The notes under the pieces are model-generated. The model searched no databases and was not told the origin of the DNA. It was given only the letters and a program-made list of their open reading frames with translations. DNA of 46,030 bases from Silvanigrellaceae bacterium (GTDB taxonomy: Bacteria; Bdellovibrionota_B; Oligoflexia; Silvanigrellales; CANGWC01). The DNA is taken from assembly GCA_947457515.1 (NCBI GenBank), contig CANGWC010000003.1:1-46030 (forward strand), given 5' to 3'. Shown here in pieces: positions 1 through 9,542 of the stretch (positions within the stretch are counted from its first letter, which is position 1; the number at the start of each line of letters is the position of its first letter). The translations under genes were made by a program, and so were the position numbers.

Positions 1-213
1 AAAGTAACAAAAAAACATGCGAATTTTTAGTTATCCTTATTTTAAAAGGCTATGGAGATTTTTATAAAATATTTTTAAATATATCGAATAAAATTTTATA
101 TTTTAATATCAGCAATTTACAAAGGATTTAGGGGGGTCGAGCAGTTACGATATTTTCCTAATAATTTAAGGTAAGACATTATTATCTTTCATCTTTTTTA
201 GACAATGCTAATA

Positions 214-1182
214 TCACAGACGTTGATCCTTTTTTATACGATTCAAAATCTCGTCGAGTGATGGTCTACCCTTAAAATAAAGACTGGCACTGCGATGATA
301 CTCTTTTTCAAGTAGAGCACGGTCTGTAGCATCCGTGAGTTTGAACGCATCGCTATTTGAGACCTTTGTGTCATCACCGCCGAAACGTTCTTTCTTGAAG
401 TTTTCGTATTCTGAGGTACCTATAAATGATTGAATATCCTCTCTATCAATAAGTTGGTAAAGATCGTAGTAGTGGCGAATAAAGTTAGCTGGTAAGTTAC
501 CACCTTGTTTTCCTTCTTTATAAAGGCGAAACTTGCGGACAACGGCTTGGAGCTTTTCCACAAAGGTGAACTTGGGTTCATAACAGAGTACACCATGGGC
601 TCGGTTATCGTTGATCATGATGATCTTGTTTTCTGCTGCCTGGTCATAGGACCAAGAGCTAATGAGGCAAGGCTGGTTTGGAACAGTTTTGTCAAAACCT
701 ACTTCCAGCAAAATACCGTCTTTTAGTCCTTGGACTGAAAAGTGAGAATTATAGATGAGTCTGATTCCTCCGTTACGAAACTTTTGAACATCATCAAAAG
801 TCTTGTCACGCTTGATATCTGTGATTCCAGGAATTTTGAACTGCAAGTACGAAACAATCCAATCGAAATATTTGGCCCTTGAGTTGCGATGTTTTTGATC
901 GTCATGATTTCTGCCTGAATAAACTTTAAAACCACAAAGGTTTAAATCAGGTTCGATCTTAATATCGATATCCTCAGAGAAACGATGAATGCATCCGTAA
1001 CCTTTTGATAGAGAGGTTCCTCCCTTAAGGTGAAAGTTCATCTTCTGCTGCTGTAGTCCCCACAAGACATGCATTATCCAGTAATCTTTTTCTACCAAAG
1101 CAGGATCTCTGATTCCGAGAGACTGAGCTGTGATTTCGATGAGATCTTTGAAGTCTTTACGATTATGTAGAAATTCACTCAT
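214..1182 (-). CDS. AbiEii-type nucleotidyltransferase toxin
   Basis: 322-residue protein of the AbiEii/type IV toxin family, a nucleotidyltransferase-fold toxin. Visible family motifs are EKDYWI near residue 31, then KGGTSLSKGY and RFSEDIDIKI (about residues 53-76), which match the G-S / D-x-D nucleotide-binding core. The start codon overlaps the end of the upstream antitoxin gene by 8 bases (1175-1182), which implies translational coupling. In AbiE systems the toxin is thought to modify nucleic acid, probably tRNA, and to block growth after phage infection; that role is family knowledge. Codons look richer in G+C than in the neighbouring genes, which fits horizontal acquisition. No integrase or repeat is visible beside it, and the 213 bases downstream hold no recognisable gene. 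Confidence 0.88.
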   Translation of the reverse strand: MSEFLHNRKDFKDLIEITAQSLGIRDPALVEKDYWIMHVLWGLQQQKMNFHLKGGTSLSKGYGCIHRFSEDIDIKIEPDLNLCGFKVYSGRNHDDQKHRNSRAKYFDWIVSYLQFKIPGITDIKRDKTFDDVQKFRNGGIRLIYNSHFSVQGLKDGILLEVGFDKTVPNQPCLISSWSYDQAAENKIIMINDNRAHGVLCYEPKFTFVEKLQAVVRKFRLYKEGKQGGNLPANFIRHYYDLYQLIDREDIQSFIGTSEYENFKKERFGGDDTKVSNSDAFKLTDATDRALLEKEYHRSASLYFKGRPSLDEILNRIKKDQRL

Positions 1183-1780
1183 TTTCAGTGGTTCCTTTAG
1201 CTTTCATAATACTTTCTAACTTCTTTTGTGTGGAAAGTGTGCCGTAGTGAGTGGCTGCATAAAGAAGCTTTCTTCGGTTGAATTCTTTGAGTTTAAAACT
1301 AAGCCTATCTATGATCTGCTCACGATCTTCCGCTAATTCATTTAAACGGTTAAGCAGTTCGACGATCAAAAATTCAGGTGTCAGTTGTTTAGGTGCTTCT
1401 CTCCAACGATGAAAGGTGTAAGTCAATCCACCAAGATTAAATTCTCCCACACGTTTGCGGTTAAAAACGATCAGACGGTTATAGAGCTGTGTTGTTCCTA
1501 GTCCAAGCATGTTGAATTGGCTTGGTCCATAAACTACGAAATGATCATCTTTGAGAAAACTTTGAAGTAACGATTTTCTATCTGGAGGGGCCTCACCAAA
1601 TGCTGTATTTCTAGGGGCCAGGTACATGCCTTGTGACAGTTTTTTTAAATGGCCTTCCTCTACAAGGTGTATCAAGTGGCGATCGATATTAGATGAGAAA
1701 GAGGTTAAATCAGAACGACGATAGACATGCCCCGGGATCAGATTTGATTTGAGGCGTTGAAGTGTTTCAGTCTGACGCAT
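1175..1780 (-). CDS. AbiEi-type antitoxin / transcriptional regulator
   Basis: 201-residue partner of the downstream AbiEii toxin. The N-terminal 60 residues read as a winged-helix domain of the AbiEi antitoxin type (GHVYRRSDL, then a leucine-rich helix, then LKKLSQGMYLAP). The remaining part has the family's VYGPSQFNMLGLGT-like core. The start is well supported: a near-perfect Shine-Dalgarno (GGGAGG) lies 6 bases before the ATG. By analogy with AbiEi it would neutralise the toxin without stable contact and repress its own promoter. I see no clear operator repeat in the 217-base gap upstream (1781-1997), which otherwise looks empty. Confidence 0.82.
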   Translation of the reverse strand: MRQTETLQRLKSNLIPGHVYRRSDLTSFSSNIDRHLIHLVEEGHLKKLSQGMYLAPRNTAFGEAPPDRKSLLQSFLKDDHFVVYGPSQFNMLGLGTTQLYNRLIVFNRKRVGEFNLGGLTYTFHRWREAPKQLTPEFLIVELLNRLNELAEDREQIIDRLSFKLKEFNRRKLLYAATHYGTLSTQKKLESIMKAKGTTENE

Positions 1781-1997
1781 CGTCGACCTCCCTATTCTAT
1801 GAGTATCGGATAAAGCAAGGAAAAAGTAAAGATTTTTAGTAAAAATTCATGTATTATGAATAGTAATTCTTTTTAAAAACAATATCTTATGAATATTATA
1901 AAATTCAGGCATTAAATTTTATGAACCAAAATTCGAAGTTTTCAACTAGGATGAAATGAAGCGTGAGAACAGGAGTTTTTAGAAGTTACTCAAAAAT

Positions 1998-3089
1998 CTA
2001 AAAGCCAATTTTTTTGAATAGGACTTCACCTAAAGATGTTGTTTTCAAGATAAAAGCTTCCTTAATAGGATCCGGAGTTTTGTCCCAATATATTTTACCG
2101 GTGACCCCTTCTAAAGAAACTCCTTGAAAGAATTTTTTAGAATCAGGTTTTTGATTTTGAGCAAAAGCTTTTTGTATGGCTAATGCAGAGTCATACCCTA
2201 ACGCTGCAAAAAGACCCGGTGATGTGGAATACTTCTTCCTAAAATCAGATTGAAATTTTTGGATCAAAGGAGAATTTGTATCTCTTGAGTAGTGAGATAC
2301 AAAATAATGATCGGGATAACCTGTTCCTGCTAAAGGCCTCAGATCAATGCTGTCCCAACCATCGGCACCAATAATGGGAGCTTTAATTTGAACCACTTGA
2401 AGTTCTTTGAGAAGAGGACCAACTTGTTGAGGGTATCCAGGAATAAAAATAATAAAAGGTTGAGATTGAAGTTTCTTCACACGGGAAGCAACGGATTGGA
2501 AGTTTTGATTTCCATAAGAGATCTCACTCAGCACTGTTCCTTTACGGGAGATCCATTCTTTTTTAAAGGACTTAGAAACTTGGCGACTGTATTCGTTATG
2601 TCCATCCATAAGAATCACAACGTTAGTGATTTTAAAGAAATCAAAAGCAAATTCTGCGACTTTTTTGCCTTGAAAAGCATCTTTATAGCATATTCTGTAA
2701 AGCCCATCCTGGCTTTCAGTGACATGATCCCCGGTGGATGCTGGGGTAAGCATAGGGACCTTATACCTTGCAGCAATGGGAGCAGATGCTAAAGTACCCC
2801 GGGTCAGAATGTCACCTAAGATGATCTGAGCTTTATAATTTAGGATAAGATTATTAATTCCTTGAACAGAACCTTGAGTGGTTCCTAAGCTATTTTCAAC
2901 TTGCCACTCAAAGTCACTTTTATTATCAATAGAATTCATTCCGAGTTCAAAGCCTTTAAGAGTTTCTTGGCCGTAAGCCGCCACTTCTCCTGTTAAAGGG
3001 AAAAGAACTCCAATTTTAATAGGTTTTTTAAGGGGAGGATTTTTACTATAAGCAGTGATAAAAGAAAGAATGAGTAAAAAATAGAACAT
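1998..3089 (-). CDS. Branched-chain amino acid-type ABC substrate-binding protein (orphan)
   Basis: 363 residues from the chosen start. An in-frame ATG exists at 3104, but the AGAGGA ribosome site and a clean signal peptide (MFYFLLILSFITAYS) favour 3089. The mature part opens with IKIGVLFPLTGEVAAYGQ, typical of the periplasmic type I binding-fold (Peripla_BP_6, LivJ/LivK-like) proteins, and keeps the LTPASTGDHVT segment that lines the ligand site in that family. It follows the ferredoxin-NADP reductase gene with one base between them and is the last gene of a prc-reductase-binding protein unit. No permease or ATPase of the Liv type is in the window, so the ligand is unknown and it may serve a remote transporter or act as a sensor. 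Confidence 0.82.
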   Translation of the reverse strand: MFYFLLILSFITAYSKNPPLKKPIKIGVLFPLTGEVAAYGQETLKGFELGMNSIDNKSDFEWQVENSLGTTQGSVQGINNLILNYKAQIILGDILTRGTLASAPIAARYKVPMLTPASTGDHVTESQDGLYRICYKDAFQGKKVAEFAFDFFKITNVVILMDGHNEYSRQVSKSFKKEWISRKGTVLSEISYGNQNFQSVASRVKKLQSQPFIIFIPGYPQQVGPLLKELQVVQIKAPIIGADGWDSIDLRPLAGTGYPDHYFVSHYSRDTNSPLIQKFQSDFRKKYSTSPGLFAALGYDSALAIQKAFAQNQKPDSKKFFQGVSLEGVTGKIYWDKTPDPIKEAFILKTTSLGEVLFKKIGF

Positions 3090-3090
3090 A

Positions 3091-4101
3091 TTATTTCCTC
3101 TCATGGGATGAATTTTCCATGATTGTCGTAGAGTGTATGGGTTGGAATTTAGATTTTGGATTGAGAAATGTTTTAGCTCGATTCACTGCGATTGCTCCTT
3201 CGGAGAAACCTACGGAAATAAGCTTTAATTTGCCTTCATAAGTGACACCATCTCCCGCAGCATAGACCCCTGGGAGCTGAGTTTCCATACAAGAATTCAC
3301 ACAGATGTCTGAATGTTCAATTTTAAGTCCCCAATTCTTGAGTCCACCTAAGGAACTATGTAATCCAAAAAAAATAATACAACCATCCACTGAAATCGTT
3401 TTTTCTCCAAGAGGAGTTAGAACTTTAAGGCATTCTAATTTATCAGACCCTATAAAGTCTATGATTTCAGATTCCATTAAAATCGTTGCAGAGGAATTTC
3501 GAAGTTCATTCACTTGAGAGTCTAAGCCTCTAAACTGAGCATTTCTATGGATAAGTGTGACTGATTTAGCAATAGGAAGCATATCTAATGCCCAGTCTAA
3601 AGCAGAATCTCCTCCTCCTAAAATCACGATTTTCTTACCCTTATATTGGTTTTTGTTTAAGATCTGATACTCAAGTCCTTTGCCTTCCCAATTTTTAGCT
3701 TCAGGATGAGGGTGTTTTCTAAAGGAATAAGAACCAATCCCAGAGGTGATAATAAGGGTACGAGAAGCAAATTTTTTACCAGATTTTGTTTCTAAAGTAT
3801 AAATATCATCTTCTTTATGAAGATGATTCACAGTTTCATTCATAATCATTTCTGGAGAGTGATAGAAGGCCTGTTGCTCTAAAGCAGAAACAAGATCTTT
3901 TGCGAGAATTTTAGGAAATCCTGCTACATCATAGATGTACTTTTCAGGGTAAAGAGCAGAAAGTCGTCCGCCTAAGTAGGGAAGACTTTCAATAAGTCTA
4001 CACGACATGCCTCTGAGACCGGCGTAATAGGTAGAATAGAGCCCTGTAGGTCCACCACCTATTATGGTAACATCAACGGGTGTGAGATCTGAGTGGTTCA
4101 T
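3091..4101 (-). CDS. Ferredoxin-NADP+ reductase, thioredoxin-reductase-like type
   Basis: 336-residue flavoprotein of the type 2 (YumC-like) ferredoxin/flavodoxin-NADP reductase family. An N-terminal FAD dinucleotide motif (IIGGGPTGLYSTYYAG), a central NADPH motif (VILGGGDSALDWA, about residues 157-170) and a C-terminal FAD-contact region (GVYAAGDG, then KLISVGFSEGAIA) are all present. The redox CxxC pair of true thioredoxin reductases is absent, which separates it from TrxB. It should exchange electrons between NADPH and a ferredoxin or flavodoxin in the cytoplasm. It lies 9 bases after the prc protease gene and directly before a binding-protein gene. Confidence 0.88.
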   Translation of the reverse strand: MNHSDLTPVDVTIIGGGPTGLYSTYYAGLRGMSCRLIESLPYLGGRLSALYPEKYIYDVAGFPKILAKDLVSALEQQAFYHSPEMIMNETVNHLHKEDDIYTLETKSGKKFASRTLIITSGIGSYSFRKHPHPEAKNWEGKGLEYQILNKNQYKGKKIVILGGGDSALDWALDMLPIAKSVTLIHRNAQFRGLDSQVNELRNSSATILMESEIIDFIGSDKLECLKVLTPLGEKTISVDGCIIFFGLHSSLGGLKNWGLKIEHSDICVNSCMETQLPGVYAAGDGVTYEGKLKLISVGFSEGAIAVNRAKTFLNPKSKFQPIHSTTIMENSSHERK

Positions 4102-4110
4102 GTTAAGAAG

Positions 4111-6138
4111 CTATTTCCAAGCATTAAGTTCAATGGAGTCTACAAGAATATGAGCAGCTTCATAGAGCTGGATATCTTTTTTGTCGATAACCTTAGATAA
4201 GGATGATCGTTTTTCTATTTTTTCTTGTTCTTCTGTTTCTTTTTTCTCAACACGTTTTAAAGGTACAAGGGATTTGGTTTTCTCTTGTCTAAATTTAACC
4301 AGTTTTGTTTCAAGCTCTTTAAATTCTTTTGAGAGCTGAATTCTTTCTTGACTCTTTTGTTTAAGAGTTTCTAAAAAAGGCTTAAAATCTCTGATTTTCT
4401 TAAATCCTTTAAAAGGAGCAATGGATGTAGAAGGGAGAACATAATCATTTTCAGATTCACTGATATCTAATTCATTGACCCAATCAGGGATCACGATATC
4501 TGCAGGAACCCCAATGGCTTGATTGGTTCTTCCACTGGGAAGGAAAAATTTAGATACAGTCACTTTCAAAGCACCAGTACTTTCATTAGGTTTCCAAAAT
4601 GAAGGGCTGTTTTCTACGACATTTTGAACAGTGCCTTTTCCATAGGTTTTCTCATTACCCACAATCAGAGCTCTGCCATAATCTTGCACAGCTCCTGAAA
4701 AAATTTCTGATGCTGATGCACTCATCTTACTGATAAGTACAACTAATGGACCATCATAAATAGCTTTTCCTGTAGGGTTATAAAGATTCTCTATCTTTCG
4801 ATTTTGATCTTCCACTTGAACAATGGAGGGAGCATTCATAAATAGGCTAGTGATTTTTAAACATTCTCCTAAATCTCCCCCACCATTAGAAGTGAGATTC
4901 AAAATGATGCCATCAACATTTCTTTTCTTAAGAGATTCAATCTCTGTTAACATATCTAAATAACTACTTCTAAAGTCTTTTTTAGTGCGGCTGCCTTGAT
5001 AATCAATATAAAAACTTGGCATCAGTATGACACCAATTCGTTTTTGATTGAGAATCATCACATCACTTCTGACTTTACCTTGCTCAATATTCACAATATC
5101 TCTGACAAGTTGAATATCGAATGTTTGGAATTGTCTTGATATTTTAAGAGTTACCTTAGTATCTTTCTTTCCACGGATCATCTTAACCACTTTAGTCAGA
5201 TCAAGATCCACCACATCCACAGGACCTTGGTTATCATGGTTATCGACACCAATAATCTTATCTCCTTTTTGGATATGGCCATCTCTAAAAGCTGCACCTC
5301 CAGGAACAAGAGAGTCAACAATTGTATAACCATCTGATTGAGTTAAAGTGGCTCCTATACCTACAAGCTGTAAACTAAATGCTTCTTTAAACTCATTTTG
5401 ATCTTCTGGCATTAAATACTGAGAGTGAGGATCTGCACATAAGAAAAGAGAATTAATGAAAATACCATTAATATCATCGGTGCTTCTTTCCTTCATGCTT
5501 TTAATCAAGTTATCATAACGTTTCGTTAATCTATGAGATGTTTTATCCCAGTTTTTATCAATAGAATCTAAAGATAAAGAAGAAAGTTTGATCATCTTTC
5601 TCCAACGTTCTTTACGATCTTCTTTTGTTTGAGACCAATTGATCTTTTTACGATCAGTCTCGATAGATTCATCTAAATCAAAGTTTGGTTTATTCTTAAG
5701 AATAGATTTAATCTCTTGAAATGTTTCTTCTGCTCTCGTGATAAATCTTGTATGAATTTCTATAATATCAGTACAGTCTTTATCCATGATCTTAGATTGT
5801 AGCGAAGATTCTTTTTTCTGGAATTCATCAATATCCGATTGTAGAAAAAAGTTTTTTCCAGGATCAAGAGTCGAGAAAAATTTGTTTAATGTATTATGAG
5901 AAAGCTCTTGATTCCAGGTTTTAACAGAATAATGTAACTTTAAGAATTCTAAAGATTTATCCTTAAGATGCTTACATTGAAAAATACCACTTTGACGAGG
6001 CTCTTTAAAAATTTGAATATCTGAGAGAAGAGAAGATATGATCTCTGATGTACGTCCCTGGGCGACATTTTCTACAAAAAAATGCAAACTTAATATGAGT
6101 ACGGTAAAAGGGAAAATGATTTTAACAATTTCTTTCAT
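4111..6138 (-). CDS. prc: Carboxy-terminal processing (tail-specific) protease
   Basis: 675-residue S41-family periplasmic protease. An N-terminal hydrophobic segment (residues 8-22) is followed by the Prc N-terminal helical domain (LDPGKNFFLQSDIDEF near 91-106), a PDZ domain (about 255-345) and the S41 core. The catalytic Ser is in SASASEIF (about Ser475) and the Lys in YGKGTVQ (about Lys501). A charged C-terminal extension follows, as in E. coli-type Prc. In that family the enzyme trims or degrades envelope proteins and indirectly controls peptidoglycan hydrolases. It heads a three-gene unit and is divergent from a glycosyltransferase gene only 38 bases away, so both promoters are very compact or lie inside coding sequence. 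No good ribosome site is seen. Confidence 0.9.
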   Translation of the reverse strand: MKEIVKIIFPFTVLILSLHFFVENVAQGRTSEIISSLLSDIQIFKEPRQSGIFQCKHLKDKSLEFLKLHYSVKTWNQELSHNTLNKFFSTLDPGKNFFLQSDIDEFQKKESSLQSKIMDKDCTDIIEIHTRFITRAEETFQEIKSILKNKPNFDLDESIETDRKKINWSQTKEDRKERWRKMIKLSSLSLDSIDKNWDKTSHRLTKRYDNLIKSMKERSTDDINGIFINSLFLCADPHSQYLMPEDQNEFKEAFSLQLVGIGATLTQSDGYTIVDSLVPGGAAFRDGHIQKGDKIIGVDNHDNQGPVDVVDLDLTKVVKMIRGKKDTKVTLKISRQFQTFDIQLVRDIVNIEQGKVRSDVMILNQKRIGVILMPSFYIDYQGSRTKKDFRSSYLDMLTEIESLKKRNVDGIILNLTSNGGGDLGECLKITSLFMNAPSIVQVEDQNRKIENLYNPTGKAIYDGPLVVLISKMSASASEIFSGAVQDYGRALIVGNEKTYGKGTVQNVVENSPSFWKPNESTGALKVTVSKFFLPSGRTNQAIGVPADIVIPDWVNELDISESENDYVLPSTSIAPFKGFKKIRDFKPFLETLKQKSQERIQLSKEFKELETKLVKFRQEKTKSLVPLKRVEKKETEEQEKIEKRSSLSKVIDKKDIQLYEAAHILVDSIELNAWK

Positions 6139-6176
6139 GAATATACATCATGGATCATGGACTACAGAGTTGCAAG

Positions 6177-8531
6177 ATGAAGATAGCCATTGATCTGCAT
6201 AATTTATCCACAGTTTCTACGGAAGTGATCCGTACGGGGATTCAACAGGTCGTTTTTAATCTCTTAAAAAGCACATATCACCTCAGAGATACCCTCGAAA
6301 ACATTGAGATTATTCCGATTCCTTATCTTCCCTATTATCGTCAAGGATCACTTCGTACGACTCAAGTGAATAATTCTAACTCTGTATTAGAACAAACCGC
6401 AGAGGAAATAGGAGTCGATATTCATCAGCTTTGGGGAAGAGATCCTAGAAATTGGGACGATGATAAATTTTATGAGGTCCTCAAAGAGGTCGATTATTAT
6501 ATCATCACTGGACTCTGTGAATTTAGACACGTTGCTTTACAATTACCACAATTAAAAATAGCTGCATTACTTCATGATCTTGGGCCTATTCGTAGACCAG
6601 AACTGGTGGAGTCTGGAATGATTGAATGGTTTCAGAATTCATACCTTCCCGGAATCACAAGATACACAGAGGTGATCTTTGGAAATTCTCTTTTCACTGC
6701 ATTAGATATTTCTCACTATTTACAATTCCGAAAAAAGACTCCTGCTTTGATCAGTACTCCTTTACCCGATGAGGAAATCGATCAATCATTCAAAAAAGAT
6801 CCCCAAACTCTATATCCCTTTCCTTACTTTCTCACAATTGGAACCATTGAACCTCGAAAAAACTTAGAACTCGTTCTCCAAGGTTTTAAAATATTTAAAC
6901 ATAAATTTAAAAAAAATAGCTTCAAACTGATTATGGCAGGGAAGCAAGGCTGGTCAAAAGAGCCTGAAAGAATCCAAAAAATAGGATCAGAATTAGGAGA
7001 TGATCTGATCCATTTAGGTTATCTCAGCAGAGATGATCTCGAAAATCATCTCAAAAAAAGTGCAGGTCTTATGATGCCTTCAAGATTTGAAGGCTATGGA
7101 ATGCCACTTTCTTTAGCCAGAAGATTTAAAGTTCCTACCATGACCTGTGCTCACACATCTTTGATTGAAGCAAGTCATACAAATTCCTATTATGTTGATC
7201 CAAATGACCCTTATGAAGTGGCCCTTGTGATGCAAAAAATAGCTTCACAGAAGGGTATTGATCAAAAAGAAATTCCCTCATTCCAATCAAAATCTTGGGA
7301 TGAATTTCTGTCCCATTGGATCCAATATCTTTCTTCCCACTCTCCAGAAGAGAGTCAATCTCTGAGTATTTCTCCTCCTAAGAATCAGATCCAGCTGATC
7401 TCAAAACCTCGTATTATCTTTGATGTTCATAATCTTTCCATCCATCCCCATAAACTTGTTAAAACCGGGATCCAAGAAGTTGCTTATTCCATCTTAAAGT
7501 CCGTAGGTAATTTAAGGGAACAATATCGAGATGTCTGTGAACTTTATGCAACTCCTTATCTCCCTCAAGATGTAGGCACTCCTCGAGGCTATTGTCCCAC
7601 AGGTCCATGTTCTGAAATGTTACTCGATCAGATTTCAGAAACCCTAGGTAAAGATATTTGGGGATTTCCTCGAAATCAAAAAGACTATTTTACAGATGCA
7701 GCCTGGTATTGGATTTCAGGTCAATACGATATTCAAAGAGGGATAGCCTCATTAGAAGACTCTTCTCCCTATATTAAAATAGGGCATATCTTTCATGATG
7801 GCATACCTTATCTTCTCCCCTTGAGAGTTGTTTCTGGACTTGAGCATTGGTTCACTGAGGAATATCTTGAAGGCATCAAAAACTATTCTTCCTGTGTTAT
7901 GGGAGTGTCTCGAAGCGCAGCCTTAGATATTCTTCATTACGTTCCTCAGCCATCATTTGATCTCTATGGTCATCCTGAACCAACCTATCAACCTCATTTA
8001 CCTGTCTTAGAAGTTACTTCTAAAGAAACTTATTTTGTTGTGATTGGAAGTACAGATCCTAGAAAGAATACAGTTCGTATCCTGAAAGCTTTTCAGTTGT
8101 TTCTTAAAAGATATGATTCAAATTATAAAATTATGCTGGTTGGTCCTAAACTCTGGAGAACAGGACCTCTATCCTCGATGATGAAGGAACTTAAGGGTCA
8201 TCTCATAGAATGTGGGTATGTATCCGATGAAGAACTGCATCATCTCATCCAGAAAAGTTCAGGAGTTCTCATGCCTAGTCTTTATGAAGGCTTTGGTATC
8301 CCCATTGCTCTTGCAAGAACCTATGGTGTTCCTGTACTCACATCCCATAACACAAGCTTAACGGAAGTTTGTGACTTTAAATCCACTGTGATCATTGATC
8401 CCTTAAGTGTAGAAGATATATCTTTGGGTCTTTACAAACTCATTCAGATTCAGAAAACAGATCCTATAAAAACCTCAAATTGGGATTCTTATGTGCAAGA
8501 TTTCATTGAGTATTCGTTAAATAATTTGTAA
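6177..8531 (+). CDS. Tandem double-domain GT4 glycosyltransferase
   Basis: 784 residues from ATG 6177 (MKIAIDLHNLS); a further in-frame ATG lies at 6150. The protein is an internal duplication. Module 1 (about residues 1-395) and module 2 (about 425-784) each start with a similar strand (IAIDLHNLS / IIFDVHNLS) and contain the group 1 donor-binding features: FLTIGTIEPRKN and FVVIGSTDPRKN, then FEGYGMPLSLA and YEGFGIPIALA with the conserved Glu of the EGxGxP motif. Both modules thus look catalytically intact. It would add sugars from nucleotide-sugar donors at the cytoplasmic membrane face, probably for surface polysaccharide given the O-antigen ligase-like gene nearby. The acceptor is unknown. 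No signal peptide. Confidence 0.85.
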   Translation: MKIAIDLHNLSTVSTEVIRTGIQQVVFNLLKSTYHLRDTLENIEIIPIPYLPYYRQGSLRTTQVNNSNSVLEQTAEEIGVDIHQLWGRDPRNWDDDKFYEVLKEVDYYIITGLCEFRHVALQLPQLKIAALLHDLGPIRRPELVESGMIEWFQNSYLPGITRYTEVIFGNSLFTALDISHYLQFRKKTPALISTPLPDEEIDQSFKKDPQTLYPFPYFLTIGTIEPRKNLELVLQGFKIFKHKFKKNSFKLIMAGKQGWSKEPERIQKIGSELGDDLIHLGYLSRDDLENHLKKSAGLMMPSRFEGYGMPLSLARRFKVPTMTCAHTSLIEASHTNSYYVDPNDPYEVALVMQKIASQKGIDQKEIPSFQSKSWDEFLSHWIQYLSSHSPEESQSLSISPPKNQIQLISKPRIIFDVHNLSIHPHKLVKTGIQEVAYSILKSVGNLREQYRDVCELYATPYLPQDVGTPRGYCPTGPCSEMLLDQISETLGKDIWGFPRNQKDYFTDAAWYWISGQYDIQRGIASLEDSSPYIKIGHIFHDGIPYLLPLRVVSGLEHWFTEEYLEGIKNYSSCVMGVSRSAALDILHYVPQPSFDLYGHPEPTYQPHLPVLEVTSKETYFVVIGSTDPRKNTVRILKAFQLFLKRYDSNYKIMLVGPKLWRTGPLSSMMKELKGHLIECGYVSDEELHHLIQKSSGVLMPSLYEGFGIPIALARTYGVPVLTSHNTSLTEVCDFKSTVIIDPLSVEDISLGLYKLIQIQKTDPIKTSNWDSYVQDFIEYSLNNL

Positions 8532-8557
8532 ATTTTATTGATTTTTTAAAAAAAGTA

Positions 8558-8586
8558 TTGATTTTATTGAACGCATGAAGTATTGT
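8558..8586 (+). promoter_or_regulatory. Candidate sigma-70-type promoter for the TraB/GumN gene
   Basis: TTGATT (8558-8563) and TATTGT (8581-8586) are separated by 17 bases in the 81-base gap before the TraB-like gene. Each box matches the consensus at four of six positions. The region is AT-rich, so chance matches are likely. Confidence 0.35.
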
Positions 8587-8612
8587 AGTAACGTCAGTTC
8601 GGGATAAGAGTT

Positions 8613-9530
8613 TTGAAACTATTAATTTACTTTGCGTTGATATTAGCCTTCCAGCTCAATGGTTCTTTTGCTTATGCAAACAGTCCTTTAGAGTATGCTT
8701 ACGTGATTAAAAGCCCAAATGGAAGAAAGTCTCGAATCTTGGGAACTATCCATGCAGGGATAAAATTGCAAGATATGCCACCTGAAATTATGGAAATCAT
8801 AGCTTCTGCAAAAAGACTTGTTGTTGAAAGTAATGAAGAAACAAGCTTACACGCTATTCAATTACTTTTAGAGAAAGAATCAGAAATAGGGTTTAGCTCT
8901 GAAAATTTAGATTCTCATTTAAGTAAGCTTATTGATAGGGAAGACATTGACTGGCGTGGTATTACTCCGCCTGGAGTGGATAAGTCCACATTTATTTCTA
9001 GTAGTCTTAAAAGCCCCGTTTCTGTTTCTATTTTGTTAACAAGTTTAACTTGCTTGACTCTTATGAAAGAAGCTCAGCAAACTACAACATTGGACCAGGA
9101 AATCGTAAACGCATTTCAAGCCATAAATGATGGCGTTATCCATTATTTAGATTCTTTAGAAATCTTAACTCAGGTGTATGAAAAAGTTTTTAACCCTCAG
9201 CTGAACTCAGTTATTTTAGATAATTATCAAAATATAATTAAAATATCTCAAAGAGAAGCTCAATATTATCGTAGGGGTAAAGAATTGCCTGAATCTATTG
9301 AGGCTTATTTTACCCAAATTCAAAGGACAAGTTTTGCAGGTATGATGGATCCAGAAGTTATAAGTTATTTAGGGTCTTTTAGAAATCACCAATGGTTATC
9401 TATATTACGAGAACAAATTAATAAAGGAGATGCTTTTATTGCTTTTGGTTTGACGCATTTAATAGGTAAAGATGGAATACTTAACTTATTACGGCAAGAT
9501 GGCTACGAAGTGACTCCTTTAAAACAATAA
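8613..9530 (+). CDS. TraB/GumN-family exported protein
   Basis: 305 residues beginning at a TTG codon preceded by an AAGAG ribosome site. A Sec signal peptide (about residues 1-22, ending SFAYA) is followed by the family's first motif, RILGTIHAG, with His47, then RLVVESNEE. The C-terminus has the second signature, AFGLTHLIGKDGILNLL then GYEVTPL. These are the hallmarks of TraB/GumN (TIKI-related) proteins, predicted metal-dependent proteases or isomerases of the envelope; the true substrate is not known. It lies 81 bases after the glycosyltransferase and ends 12 bases before a convergent gene. Confidence 0.8.
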   Translation: MKLLIYFALILAFQLNGSFAYANSPLEYAYVIKSPNGRKSRILGTIHAGIKLQDMPPEIMEIIASAKRLVVESNEETSLHAIQLLLEKESEIGFSSENLDSHLSKLIDREDIDWRGITPPGVDKSTFISSSLKSPVSVSILLTSLTCLTLMKEAQQTTTLDQEIVNAFQAINDGVIHYLDSLEILTQVYEKVFNPQLNSVILDNYQNIIKISQREAQYYRRGKELPESIEAYFTQIQRTSFAGMMDPEVISYLGSFRNHQWLSILREQINKGDAFIAFGLTHLIGKDGILNLLRQDGYEVTPLKQ

Positions 9531-9542
9531 GAATTCATACAA

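Noticed and set aside
1-213. Possible RNA gene or attachment site at the left edge
   Set aside because: AT-rich sequence with no cloverleaf, repeat or hairpin that stands out.
505-935. Open frames of about 70 codons overlapping the AbiEii gene on both strands
   Set aside because: They lie inside a gene with clear family motifs, have no ribosome sites and no recognisable protein character.
3091-4101. Thioredoxin reductase assignment
   Set aside because: The flavin and NADPH motifs match, but the redox CxxC pair is absent.
6139-6149. Shared ATATACAT string at the prc and uppS divergent starts
   Set aside because: Eight AT-rich bases at two sites are expected by chance and sit too close to the start codons to be -10 boxes.
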